DNA of 64,000 nucleotides, from positions 12,411,864 to 12,475,863 of the forward strand of contig JACGWO010000008.1 in the NCBI GenBank assembly GCA_034509735.1. Direction: 5' to 3'. Source of the stretch: Sesamum alatum (Eukaryota > Streptophyta > Magnoliopsida > Lamiales > Pedaliaceae). Positions 47,813 through 59,226 of this stretch are shown here, piece after piece (within the stretch, counting starts at the first letter, position 1; the number at the start of each line of letters is the position of its first letter). The notes beneath the pieces were generated by a model. The model did not search any database, had not been told where the DNA came from, and saw only the letters and a list, made by a program, of their open reading frames with translations. The translations under genes and the position numbers were made by a program.

Positions 47813-50800
47813 ATGAGTCTACTGGTGTGGAATTGCCAGGGGTTAAGGGGCCCTTGGACGATTCAGACCCTCGGAAACCTCATCCTAGCAAATAACCCCT
47901 CCTTGGTGTTCTTGGCAGAAACCAAGTGTAAGTCCCGCCATATTGAGTTAATAAAAAGCCAGATGGATTTAAATGGTTCTTGTATTCCAGCTCGGGGTAG
48001 GAGTGGGGGATTGGCAGTCCTTTGAGAAAAATTTATCATGTGTGCAGCTTCAAAACTTCTCCTAGAATCATGTTGATATGTCGGTACAGTTGAGTGGTAG
48101 TTCGGTTTGCTGGAGATTCACTGGCCTTTACTGCGAGTCGGATTCTAACAAGAGGGAATTGACGTGGCAGTTGTTGTCAAAGCTTCGGGCCCAACCTTAT
48201 CGAGCTTGGTTGTGCGCTGGAGATTTTAATGAAATCTTAGACCATTCGGAAAAGATTGGGGGACAAAGCTGACCAAATTGGCAGATTCGTAGGTTCAGAG
48301 ATGCTTTGGCTAATTGTGAACTTACGGACCTCGGCTTCCGGGGTACCCTGTATACTTGGAGTAACAAACACCTCTTCCCTCACACTGTTAGGGAACGCCT
48401 CGATAGGGCATGTGCAGATTTGGAGTGGTCACGTTGATTTCCTGCTGCCTCGGTTTCCCACATCCAAGTAAACTGCTCGGACCATCACGTGCTCCATATT
48501 CGGTTAGAGGATAGTCAGCCCCCTTTTTGCCAATAGTCCAGACCATGGAGATTTGAAGCTGCCTGGTTACAATCGGACCAACGAGCAGGTGGTAGCGCGG
48601 AGTTGGACGAGGTTTGGGGGCAGTGGTCTTGCAACCCAAGTGGAATCCTGTCAACACAGTCTTAGTACTTGGAGCAGAACTGGTTTCCGTAGGGATAAGC
48701 ATCGGGTTTTTGTGTTGGAGGCGAGACTAAACCGGTTGCTGCAGGGGCAAATTACTAGGGAAGCAAGAGAGGAGATCTCCAGTGTCTGGGAGGAGTTGGA
48801 ATGATTGGCGGCTATAATGAAACGGTCTGGCGGCATCGCAGTAAAGAGTTATGGCTTCGGGAGAGGGATCAGAATACGGGCTACTTCCATCGGCGAGCTA
48901 GTAATAGATACCATACGAACTTGATCGGAAAAATCAGAACTGCTGCGGGGGAGTGGGTGGTGACGGAGGGAGGAATCCAATAGCGTATTGTGTCGCATTT
49001 TCAGGGAGTGTATGCTTCCAGTCGACCACACGCTGATGACATAGCCAAAGGGACGAAGTTCCTCCGTCGGGTAGTGGATGCTAGGATGGCGGAGGATCTG
49101 CTGCAGCTTTACACAGCGCTGGAAGTCACCAAGGCACTTTTCCAAATAGCCCCGTTGAAATCCCCGGGGCCCACAGTATGTCTCCCGTTTTCTTTCAAAA
49201 ATTCTGGCATGTTGACATCAGGATGTTATCAATTGTGTGCTTAATTTGCTAAACTCGTTTGTTATGCCCCCGGGGCCAAACTCCACTCATGTCGTCTTAA
49301 TCCCCAAGTGTAAACACCCCGAATATCTCTCCCAATTTAGGTCAATCAGTTTGTGCAATATAGTGTATAAGATAGCATCAAAGACTATTGCTAATCGCCT
49401 CAAAGGCTTCCTTGATACAATCATTTCTCCAGTCCAATCGGCCTTTGTGCCAGGTAGACTTATACCTGATAATATTCTCCTCGCTTTCGAGCTTAACCAC
49501 TTTTTGAACACAAAATCCAAGGGGAAACAGGGATGGATGGCAGTCAAGCAGCAAGGCCTATGACAAGGTTGAATGGTCCTTCTTGGAACAGGTTTTGTTG
49601 AAACTTGGCTTTCCGTCTCCTTTTATTAGGCTAATTATGCTATGTGTCTCTTTCGTTTCATACTCTTTTATACTTGGTGGCAAACAGTTTGGTGCTATTT
49701 CGCAGGAGAGGGGCCTCCGACAGGGAGACCCCCTCTCTTCTTACCTCTTTTACTGTTTACGGAATCTTTCAAGGCTTTGTTACAACAGGCTGAATAGGTT
49801 GGACGACTGCGGGGGGTGACTATTTGTCGGGGTGCCCCGTCCATCTCCCACTTACTCTTCGCCGATGATACACTGATCTTTAGTTGGGCCTCAGCCGAGA
49901 GCGCCCATGCCATCAAGGAAATTTTGGAGGTTTACCGGCTTGCATTGGGGCAAGAGATAAACTTTGCTCAAAGTCCTCAGTGGCGTTTACTAAAAACACA
50001 GCGGCAGAGGTTTGTGCTTACATCGGAAACGAGCTTAACATACAGCGCGAGAATAAGATGGAACTCTATGTAGGCCTCCCTTCGAAGGCGGATCGGTCTA
50101 AAAAGTCTTGTTCAACACCATTTGGGATAGGATTTGGGCCAAAATTTGGGATGGAATACAAAGATTTTGTCCCAAGCGGGGAAGGAAGTCTTGATAAAGG
50201 CGGTAATCCAGGCGGTACCCACGTATGCCATGGGCTGTTTCAGGCTTCCCTTGCGCTTGTTAAGGGAGATTCAGGGCATGGTGGCGAGGTTTTGGTGGAG
50301 TAGCAGGGGGCATCGGAAGGTCCATTGGGTCTCGTGGCAACGGTTATGTGAGAGCAAGTTGTCAGGGGAGGGGGGGGAGGGCTAGGTTTTAGGCAATTGC
50401 GCCTCTTCAACCTGGCAAAGTTAGCGAAACAGCTATGATGGATCTGGAGCTATCCCGAGAAGCTGCTAAGAGTGTTCTACGAGCTCGTTATTTTCCCAAC
50501 GATGATGTGTTCACAGCCTCGCTGGGGACACGTCCTTCTTATACGTGGCGTAGTGTGATGGCGGCTCAGAACCTATTTCGTGCGGGGTATAGGTGGAGAG
50601 TAGGCTCAGGCTCCTCTATTCGGGTTTGGAAGGACCCTTGGCTGCCGAGACCTCGTTCCTTCCAACTAATACTCCAGCGCAAACCTCACAGGAACATATT
50701 TGTGTATCAAAACTGATTGACCCCGTTATCCGAGAATGGGACGTGGGAAAGGTGAATGCTTTGTTTTGGCCCATTGATAGGGACGTGATTCTGGGGATCC

Positions 50801-51840
50801 CGTTGAGCCATATAGACGAGCAGGATGTCCTAGTTTGGCATTACTCCAAGATAGGGTTGTTTTCGGTTCGAAGCACTTACCATCTTGCTTGTGCCCTTGA
50901 GGACCGACGGGGCTTGAGTTCGCTGGAGGGATTTGGAAAGTGACTGGTGGAGGAAGGTGTGGCAGGCGTTTGCCTAACAAAGTGAAACTCTTTATCTGGT
51001 TCGCTTGCCTTAATGCCCTTCCCACGGGCCAGAATCTCAGCCGACGAATCCCAAGTTTCCAGGCCGCTTGCCCTTCTATGAGGCCCAGGAGGACACCTTG
51101 AATGCCCTTGTTCACTGTACCTATGCCCGCCAGGTATGGAGCCTTGCCCCGTTCAGTTCTTGTTTTGTGTTGGCAAAGTCTCCCTTTACCCTTCAACGGA
51201 TGCAATCTGTTGCGGCTCAGCTGGCCAGTAGCGAGGTTGGCTTGTTTATGATGATGTGTTGGGCTATTTGGTGGGGTAGAAATAGAAAGGCGATGGAGGG
51301 GGAGCTTTGGGCCCCGGTGCAGATTGTTGAATTCGCTCCCCGGTATCTAGCATCCTTCCTCATGCAGACGGCGGGCTCTACCATTAACCTGAATTTGGGG
51401 ATCCCTTCTCGTTGGCAAGTCCCTCCCCCTACCTATGTTAAGATAAACTTTGATGGCGCCACCTTGATGGGGGGAAACAAGTGGGTATTAGGGTGGTTTC
51501 TAGAGACGAGCTTGGCAGATGTGTGGCGTGGTTGTCTCGGAGGGTGGCGAGATCGGGAGATGGGAAGCTGGCTGAATCTCTAGCTGCTAGGGAGGCAGTC
51601 AGATTGGCTCTGCAAAAGTGTTGGCCGAGGGTTGTGGTGGAAGGGGACTGTGTTGTGCTAATCCAAAAGTTACAACTGAAGAAACGGGACCTATCCACAT
51701 ATGGTCCTATTGTTGCTGATATTTTATCTTATTCCTCATGTATTCCTTCTTGTCAGTTTTCGTTAGTAAGGCGCTCCGGCAATACTGTCGCCCACTTCTT
51801 TGCGCACTACTATAATGACTTGTTGAGGGTGAACACTTGA
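47813..51840 (+). pseudogene. LINE ORF2: endonuclease, reverse transcriptase, RNase H
   Basis: ORF2 nicks DNA and copies the LINE RNA at the nick. The endonuclease starts at 47813 (SLLVWNCQGLRGP, FLAETKCKS) and continues at 48078-48272 (LCAGDFNEILDH). RT begins near 49237, with VVLIPKCKHPEYLSQFRSIS, SKTIANRLKG and SAFVPGRLIPDNIL. It then has LRQGDPLSSYLF (near 49715-49750) and the catalytic FADD box at 49858-49869. The zf-RVT region is near 50940-51150 (LVHCTYARQVW). An RNase H of RVT_3 type closes the ORF at 51430-51840 (KINFDGAT, AREAVRLAL, VEGDCVVLIQKL, NTVAHFFAHY). At least eight frame changes or stops separate these parts. The RNase H at the C-terminus is characteristic of many plant L1 elements. 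Confidence 0.88.
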
Positions 51841-52166
51841 AAGAATATATCCTAATTACGGAGTAAATTTAAAATTTCTAATAACTCGAGAATATGGGGT
51901 AACAAAACTGAATTAATGATATAATTAAGATACGTTTTTAATGATATAATTAAGATACGAAAAGTGAAAGCATCCCCGTAAGATCAAAGAGTCAAACATT
52001 TAGAGCTTTACAATCTCTTTGAAAGAAATAAGTGAATTATTGGTCATAGAAATGGCAACACATATCACTATAAGTTTTTCACAAAATGTGCATTTAAGAT
52101 CCAAAAATGAATCACTCTTTTATCAAAAAAAAATCCAAAAATGAAATCTCATGAACTTACAGTCTC

Positions 52167-52205
<39 letters not shown>

Positions 52206-52413
52206 AAAGGGGTGAAATACTGGTCATAGAAATGAGAACCCATATCAAATTCAGCTAAGAGGGTGTTGAGAAGGGCAGGGAGAAGCTCAAATCGCACAAT
52301 TTCAGATATTCGTCAAATACTCTTAACATTTACGTCTTGTAATAAGATAACTGATTGGGATGTGCAGCAATCAGTACGATGCAGCCTAAACAGATGAAAG
52401 AACTGATCAAACC

Positions 52414-52489
52414 TAAGCTGGGGTGTATTGCTCATAAGTTTAACAGTTCAAAGCTAAGCTGGGGTGTATTGCTCATAAGTTTAACAGTT
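52414..52489. repeat. 41-bp tandem repeat (two units) downstream of the CID gene
   Basis: TAAGCTGGGGTGTATTGCTC is repeated exactly at 52414 and 52455, with identical sequence to TTTAACAGTT in both. It lies about 190-270 bases past the CID stop on the minus strand, possibly in its 3' UTR. Confidence 0.85.
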
Positions 52490-52681
52490 AGGGTTCACAT
52501 TTCTATTCAGCACTTTGTTTTGAATGATGCTGTAATTCAAAAAGATACGTTGCTAAGAGCCTCAAAGTTTCATAGAGATAGACGCTGAGGATTGCTAGAA
52601 ACAGAGAAATCGTTACTCCTAAAGGATTCAAATACCAAAAAACCATCATCTTTACATCTATCTGGATCGGCAAAAGCTGCT

Positions 52682-55320
52682 TCAGTGAGATGGAGGACGA
52701 GGAGTTCTTGGGCGGACAGGCGTCTTTGAAGGGCTTACCCTGATAACACAGCATCAAACACCAAAAAACACTAATTAAGACCAGAGACGATTCCGGGCAT
52801 CAACGCTAGTCAGTTTTTAAGAAGTCACTTAACAGACAAAAGATGAAAGCAGATGCCTGGTAAGTAAGCTGACCTTATGGGCAGCAGACCCAAAACAACA
52901 CCGCTACAGTTGAGGGCAGCAATTGCACTTTCTGCCTGTGTGATGCATATCGGATATAGAGTTCGTTTAGTGGCTATGATGAGTACACAGAAACAGCCTA
53001 AATTCTTTGTTGATCTAAATTACTGCGAAGTTTCAGGATGTAAATTCTCTATGTAAAAGATATTGCAAATACAGGCATGAAAAAACAATGTACATATTAT
53101 ACCGGACCATGCCAACTCGAATTCCTTCTCTGGCCATCACATGCTACCTGTTTACTTAGTAGTTGAGACTAATTGGTTCGTTCTGTTCTTATCTCAATGT
53201 ATTAAGTTACAATCAACATCAAGAGTGTAAATATTTACATGAGCTCGGATGATACATCTCAACTCAATAAAGAAAATTGCCCAGTTCAGATTCCATTTAG
53301 TATGACGTTTCTAGATTATTTTCTCTTCATCCAGCCATAAACTTCTTGAACAGGAAGCAATATGCTTTTGTTAAAATCTCAGTTTAATTTGAATAGGAGT
53401 ACTCGAAAGAATGAATCTGTAAACATTTCTGGCTCAAGTAAGCTAGAGTAGCTACCACTCTACATAATGGATAAGAAACCAATACATTTCACCATTCTAA
53501 CAGAAGCTTGCCGAATAATTTGCAATCTAGAACCCCTTTAACGTTCCACCACCTCAAGTACTTCTTAATCAAAAGCTAAAAAACCCACAGAATGCCTGAC
53601 AGAAACTGTCGATGCTAGCACAACAAACATAATGGAAGAAGAGTGCTACTATCCACATGGAAATTGCAAACAATATGACAGAGAGAAGAGCTATTACCAT
53701 AGCAAATTCCACAAAAGCAATACGTGAAGAATGGTGATAATCTCCGAGCAGCCTCAAGCGATAAACCTTTATCAAAACAATTAGTGAGACCAGTAAAGCT
53801 TGCATCAGTTCAGAGATAAGAGATTAACAAACTATTGGACCCATACCTTCCCGCAAATAGTTTCAAAGAAGAGTTTCACGTCTGCTTGAGAAACCTGAGC
53901 AAAACAAGATAAGTGAATACCATATTCTGGAGTTTGATGTTTTCTTCTTTCTCTTGTGTGGATTGAGCCAAATAGTATAGCAGATACAATACCTTCTTGT
54001 CAATATTCGTGACGTACACTGTTCTTGAGCACATCTCACGCTCATCCAGAGTCTGATGTTAAAAGGTAGACAATGAACCAACATGTGAAGGAGAACAAAA
54101 AATTCAAACATGTGTTAATGCAAAGTATCACAAAGTTCAAAAAGTAATCCCACCCGAGGCAAGAATGTAGGATTAACAGGCGCAATGGCTGTCCTGGAGG
54201 GCAGCACCTTCACCGGGTAATATCCAAGCATGGTTCCAGACAGATTCAATGCAGCATGGGCAGCCTCTGCAAGACAATAAACTGTATGAGATTCAATATT
54301 TAAGGAGTACAGCTTACCGATTAAAACACATGTGAAACCAACAAAAAACAAGGAATGTGTAGATTACCCTCATCAGTGAACTCAACGAAAGCGAAACGAA
54401 GAACGGAATTCGGGTCCCCGCATATACGACAGTCCACAACCTTCACATAAAACCATACAGATAACCCTTTAAGGGAAAAGAAGCCAGCAGCAAAGAATAT
54501 TGTTCAAATTTATAGAAGACTAGAACATCACCTGCCCACAACCAAGAAATAGTGCCGCTAAATGCTCTTCAGTAATCTATCCCCAAATACAACCAAAATG
54601 AACGCATTATCATCAGCATTTGCTTATATTAAACTTATTCACCTAATCCATTCTTTGAAGAAAATAGGCTAAGTGAAAGAGTAAATGGCAAGAACAAAGG
54701 TATCTATCAACCTGATGATCAACGTCAGAAACATAAACAGTCCTTCGGATAACTTCTTCACGTTGAGCCATGCTAGTTCGACTATTTGTCCTTCTGTTGG
54801 CCTGATAATGACCATTCCTCTTCTACATTTCCGAAAGAAAAAGAAAAAGAAAGCCCATGAATAAACACAGAGAATCAAGAAACAGGGGAAGCAAAATTTT
54901 GGCTCAAAAGAATTGGTACGAGAATAATACCCCTCTTCTGCCCATGTTCCCATTGTTGTTAGAAAATCCATTCAAATTCATAACATCAGCAGCAGCAGTG
55001 CTTTTAGCAAAATATCCACCATCTAAATTTATCTTCATGGCCATGCTAGAATTAGCAAATGATGGTGGCACAAACTCCCGAGCCATGGGGTTGAGCTTAG
55101 AGAACATTTCTTCCAACTCCCTCATCTCCCTCATCTCCCTCTTAAACACCTCATCCTCTTCATTCGCATTCTTCGGCCTGTGCTGATTGTGATCGTGATC
55201 GCTCTGCTTCGTGCTAATGCGCGCCTGGGAGTGAAGGGCGGCCTGAAACTGGTGTACCTTCACCGACGTCGAACTATCCTTGGCTTCTCGTGAAGACCCA
55301 TTCTCCACCATCACCACCAT
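52682..55320 (-). CDS. CID: CID8-13-type PABP-interacting protein: PAM2 motif and two RRMs, 342 aa
   Basis: Exons in transcript order: 54931-55320, 54712-54822, 54532-54576, 54368-54440, 54154-54266, 53993-54052, 53847-53894, 53698-53766, 52874-52935, 52682-52739. All introns are GT-AG, and the joined frame is 1029 bases with no stop. The start MVVMVENGSS could also be the Met at residue 4. Residues 74-87 (SKLNPMAREFVPPS) form a PAM2 motif, which binds the C-terminal MLLE domain of poly(A)-binding protein. A basic stretch (KRNGHYQANRRTNSR, 131-145) follows. RRM1 has RNP2 VYVSDV (159-164) and RNP1 LRFAFVEF (196-203). RRM2 has RNP2 VYVTNI (256-261) and RNP1 RIAFVEF (295-301). This is the CTC-interacting-domain class of plant RNA-binding proteins. 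Which member (CID8 to CID13) is not resolved. Key motifs are intact, so it should be functional. Confidence 0.95.
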
Positions 55321-55940
55321 CTTTGATCAGAAAAACTGAAACGAAAAATACCAAATGAAAAATCCCTTTTCTAAATTTCAGTCAGAAACACAAGAAGATC
55401 ATGCAAAACCAAAGAACGGGAAGAAAAAGAAAGAAACCTCTCAGTTCTTGAACAACAGATACATACAGAACAAAGAAACGAAAACAAACAGAAACGAAGG
55501 AACTGATCACAACCCACCGTTTGAAACAGAGGTTCGAAAATGGAATGGGAGCAGATGCACAGACAGAGAGCTCTAGCGGGGAGATAAAGGGTAGAAACGA
55601 AACAGAAGTAATAAAGAGGACAAGGACCGAAACATTGATGATGTAGAATTGTGGATAGAGACAGCAGAGGGATGGAATTATAGGGATGGCGTCGTTGGTG
55701 TATATTTCAACTTTTTTCAAGAATTTTCAGCATTTGAACTCGTGAGATGGTTGAAAATGAGAATATATGGTGGGAGAGGGAGAGGGATAGAGATAGGGAG
55801 CGGGACACGCGGCGGGCGGTTGTTGGGGGACGTACGGCGGCAGTGGCGGGTGGTGGCTGCGGCGCAGTAGCAGGAGGACTAGTCCACCAGCTGTTGCCAC
55901 TCGCCAGGCCTTATTATGTTGTTACATCTTCTGGGCCCAA
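55321..55940 (-). promoter_or_regulatory. CID gene 5' leader and promoter region
   Basis: On the minus strand the leader is CT-rich between about 55620 and 55330, and AAAG precedes the ATG, so a 5' UTR intron is possible. A GC-rich block lies at 55780-55880. TGGGCC (55932-55937) fits a site II/TCP-type element found in many housekeeping plant promoters. No clear TATA box. Open frames on either strand here are not supported. Confidence 0.4.
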
Positions 55941-56119
55941 CATTTTTCCCTGCCAAAAACCTCCTTTTTTTTCTTCTTTTAGCACGTAATAAATGAAGAT
56001 TAAATACCAAGTAATGTTTTAATTTTGTGGATAAAGTTGAGGAAGAATAAGTTTAATATCATGGGTTCCATTTCCATTAAATATGTGATTCTTTCTATCA
56101 CCTTTTGTGAAAAAATTTA

Positions 56120-56562
56120 AGTAAATTATAATTATCTTTTCTAGGTCATAATTATAAATACCTTTTGGTTATTTGAAAATTTATAAATATTTCCTCAAAT
56201 TAAAAATAATTGTGTAGTCCCTAAACGGAAGTGTGAGAATTACTATTTTACTCTTGCTGAATTTTTTATTTTTTTATAAAAAATACATTTGAAAAAAACA
56301 TAAAGATTGGTAAAATAAATAACCCATAGAGAATCTTAATTCATAAAAATATTTTAGAAAATTCTACAAAGTATATAAAATTATTACTTATAATCCAAAA
56401 GGACATTTTGTGCAGTTCATTATAAAAATTGGATGAAAATCTAACAGAATTGACTCGTTGTCAGACGGACGTTAAAGTCAGGGGGTATTTGTAATTTTCC
56501 AAAATAACGATGAGGTATTTATAATTATGTCAAATATCAGGAGAGATGATTGTAATTTACCC
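56120..56562. mobile_element. Family A foldback MITE with perfect 9-bp target duplication
   Basis: 443 bp, left AGTAAATTATAATTATC, right GATGATTGTAATTTACCC. AAAAATTTA stands on both sides (56111-56119 and 56563-56571). The arms match 31621-32047. Confidence 0.8.
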
Positions 56563-56571
56563 AAAAATTTA

Positions 56572-57776
56572 TTATAATGGATATTTGTCAAACTCAATTT
56601 GGGTTTAATAAATTTGTTGTAATGTAAGTTTATTGATTGAATCGATGTATTTATTAATTTTTTATATTTACATAAATTATGTAATTATCAGTTTTACGGA
56701 AAAAACAATGAAGATTAAAGAGACATAAAAGGGATTTTTTAAAATTTCAAGAACAAGCAAAAAGAATATAAAAAATTGGAATATTCCATGTACATTTAGA
56801 TGGGAAATTTTGAATTTGAGTGAAGTAACAAGATAAAGTATTTCAAATAACTATATTAAAAGAACGTGCATACTTTTATATAAAGAATAATTTTAAGTTT
56901 TCTTTATACACGACTAGCTAACATGGTACGCGATATTTGCTTGTATATAATCAAATCGATTTGATACAGATTTGAAAATTAAAAAACAACGAAGTGATTA
57001 ATATGAAAGGAGAGGATAAACATAATAGTATATTGACGATTAAAAAATATTATGTGCTATTTAAATTAAATAAGTAATTATATTGATGCAAATATTTAAA
57101 AATATAGTCTATACTAATATAAAAAAGGAAAGACCCTCCACATTCTATCTTTTTTTTTGGTTAATCTTTTGTCAAAAATTGTAAAACAAAGCTTATGAGG
57201 TAAAATTTTCTTCACCATAATAAATGGACGGAAACTTGACGGAGAGTAACAAAATGAGCTAGTGTGGATGGACGTCAAAATTAGGGAGTATTGATAATTT
57301 TTTAAACAATAGGGGAGTATTTATAATTATGTCAAATTTTAAAAAAGCTCATTGTAATTTACCCTTGAATTTATATATATAAAATAAGTTGCTAGCTACA
57401 TTATTTAATTAGTTTTCACGTGGGATAATATTTGAAGTCAAATGTGTTTTATTGGAAAAAAGAACTTTTCTTTCCCATATATGTCTTTCTTTAAAAATTG
57501 AAATACTTGCTCACATTTATTTCTAAGATGCATACTATATTTTCATTGGTATAATATTGTCCTGGTATTTTTATACATTTATTTAAGTTTATGTAAAATA
57601 AAAAAACATATGTTGATATTTTAACTTTTTTATTTTATAGGGGCGAAATATGCTATATAAACTATAATAGGAAGTAAACTAAATTTATTTTTGTATTAAG
57701 GTATAAGGTTATTTTTCATCCATTCAAGCTGAATTTGGAAAATTAAGAGGCTATATAGTGATTTTATTAGTAGAAA
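56572..57776. other. Gene-free DNA with repeat fragments
   Basis: A half copy of family A lies at about 57180-57363 (GTATTTATAATTATGTCAAA ... CATTGTAATTTACCC). CTAGCTAACATGGTACGCG near 56910-56930 and TCTATACTAATATAAAAAAG near 57113 look like Helitron ends, but they do not pair up. No gene. Confidence 0.45.
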
Positions 57777-58520
57777 CACTATAAAAAAAATACGGGGTTT
57801 GGTGTGGTTTTAGGAACAATTTTTTTTTTTTTTTGAACGAAAAAATTAATAGTTGAACACTGTTGGACTGGAGTGTGGAATGGTCATGGAACGGGTGACC
57901 TTCCATTATAATAGACGGTGTGCCTAATTATTTGGAACTGTTGGGACAGACAATTCCTAAGTAGCAATGGCTTTTGTCCCAATTTTTCGGAGACTGTTCC
58001 TAAATATGTGTTGACTACCAAAAAATGTAATTCATTTTTTTTTCGGAACACTTTTTCTATTTGGAACGGGTTTTTTTTTCTACATATTTTGGAACGATAA
58101 TTGTAACACTATCTACATATATTTTAGCACTGTATTGATTGTGTCAGTTTTATATTTGAGAATAGGCTTTGGCACACTATTTGATCCTTCATTTGGAGTA
58201 TAGTTTGACACGGTTTGGGCCTTTGTTTCGAATACATATTGGAACGGTTTACGTCAATATCATAGGATTTGAATTAGGATAGTGTTTGCACCACCATTTC
58301 CAACAATATTTTAGATACCTTTTGGATCGTTTACATTTGTGCTTGTTAGTTTGAATCGGTTAATTTTGTGCTTGTTACACGTATAGGAAAGAATTTGGAA
58401 CTTGAATTGATTCTTAATTTGAGGTAGATATTGAAACAACTGTATTTATTTTGTAGAAAATATAATGGAACAGTTGTAAACAAATAAAATTTCACGCTCC
58501 AATCAAATTGAGACAAATAG

Positions 58521-59226
58521 TGTTGATATTTATCTCTTTAGAAAATACAAATATTAAAGAGATAATGACTAAATTGACCAATTATATCTTGCCAAATATT
58601 TAATGTATTTATCTCTTTAAATTAAATTATAAAGAGATGATACAAAATGTGTTTAAGTTCACCACGACTCTACCTCTTGACAGCTATATAAAGGGGTCCC
58701 CAGAGCTCATTCAAAACACACACAATTGAAGACAAGTGAAGACACAAGCAAGAGTCCTCAAATCCTCTCAAGTGCAAATCCAGGAAGATTCACGGCATTC
58801 AAAGCAAGAATCAAGGCGTTCGTCGCTGAAGTTATTCAAACTCAACGTTTAATTCGAGAAAAAGTCAAAAAACCCGTGAATTATCATTATCAAGAAGCAA
58901 GTCCACCTTGACAGAAGATTAAAGTCTCAAATCCACCAAAAAATATTCAAGTTCAAGAAGAACATCTCCAAATTTATAGCGTTTAATCGGGGAACAAGTC
59001 AACGACCCCCGAATTAACGTTGTTCCAAGTCAAAGTCAACTCGAAGGAGATCAAACGTCAAGTTTCACCTCCAAAATTGCCAAAGTCAAAGATTGTATTC
59101 TCGAAGTGAAGAATAAGAGGTTTCAAATAGAGATTTCACAACCACAAATATTCAATCCAATTCAAGAATTTATTTGTAATATTTTCTTGTTTCGACAAAT
59201 TCAGGAAACACGAAAATTTGTTTACA
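58521..59226 (+). mobile_element. Solo LTR inside CACTA-2 subterminal region
   Basis: 706 bp, TGTTGATATT ... TTGTTTACA, with a TATATAAAG promoter box near 58684. ATAG lies on both sides; extending to AATAG would need the final A of the LTR to be shared. CACTA sequence resumes on the right with GTATTTGCACCACCATTCC. The small open frame at 58726-58911 inside it has no known domain. No internal region or second LTR is present. Confidence 0.6.

Larger units (their letters stand above)
45999..51845 (+). mobile_element. L1-type LINE, near full length, decayed
   Basis: 5847 bp, flanked by 17-bp direct repeats: TATGTCCTAATTACGGA (45982-45998) and TATATCCTAATTACGGA (51846-51862), one mismatch. It has a 5' UTR of about 390 bp, then ORF1 (DUF4283 plus CCHC finger), then ORF2 (endonuclease, RT, zf-RVT, RNase H). 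Both ORFs carry many stops and frameshifts. The right repeat begins 5 bases after the ORF2 stop, so there is almost no 3' UTR and no real poly-A tail. Confidence 0.92.
45378..51964. mobile_element. Foldback MITE split by the LINE
   Basis: The left arm (TTTTGGTATCTTAACTATACC ... GAGTCGTCAAATTTGG, about 45393-45450) is inverted to the right arm (AAATTTCTAATAACTCGAGA ... AATTAAGATACG, about 51875-51958). Removing the LINE joins a foldback of roughly 700 bp. Its own target duplication was not found. Confidence 0.5.
45269..52250 (+). repeat. Three dispersed ~90-bp direct repeats around the LINE
   Basis: Copies at about 45269-45340, 52004-52080 and 52156-52250 share GAGCTTACAGTCTCT-like starts, GTGAAATAC.GGTCATAGAAA and a CAACACATATCA-like end. 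The last carries a (GA)n run. Two lie right of the LINE and one left, which suggests a pre-LINE tandem array near the CID gene 3' end. Confidence 0.5.

Noticed and set aside
55355..55870. Several open frames on both strands upstream of the CID start codon
   Set aside because: They fall in the CT-rich 5' leader and GC-rich promoter; no domain and no conserved start context.
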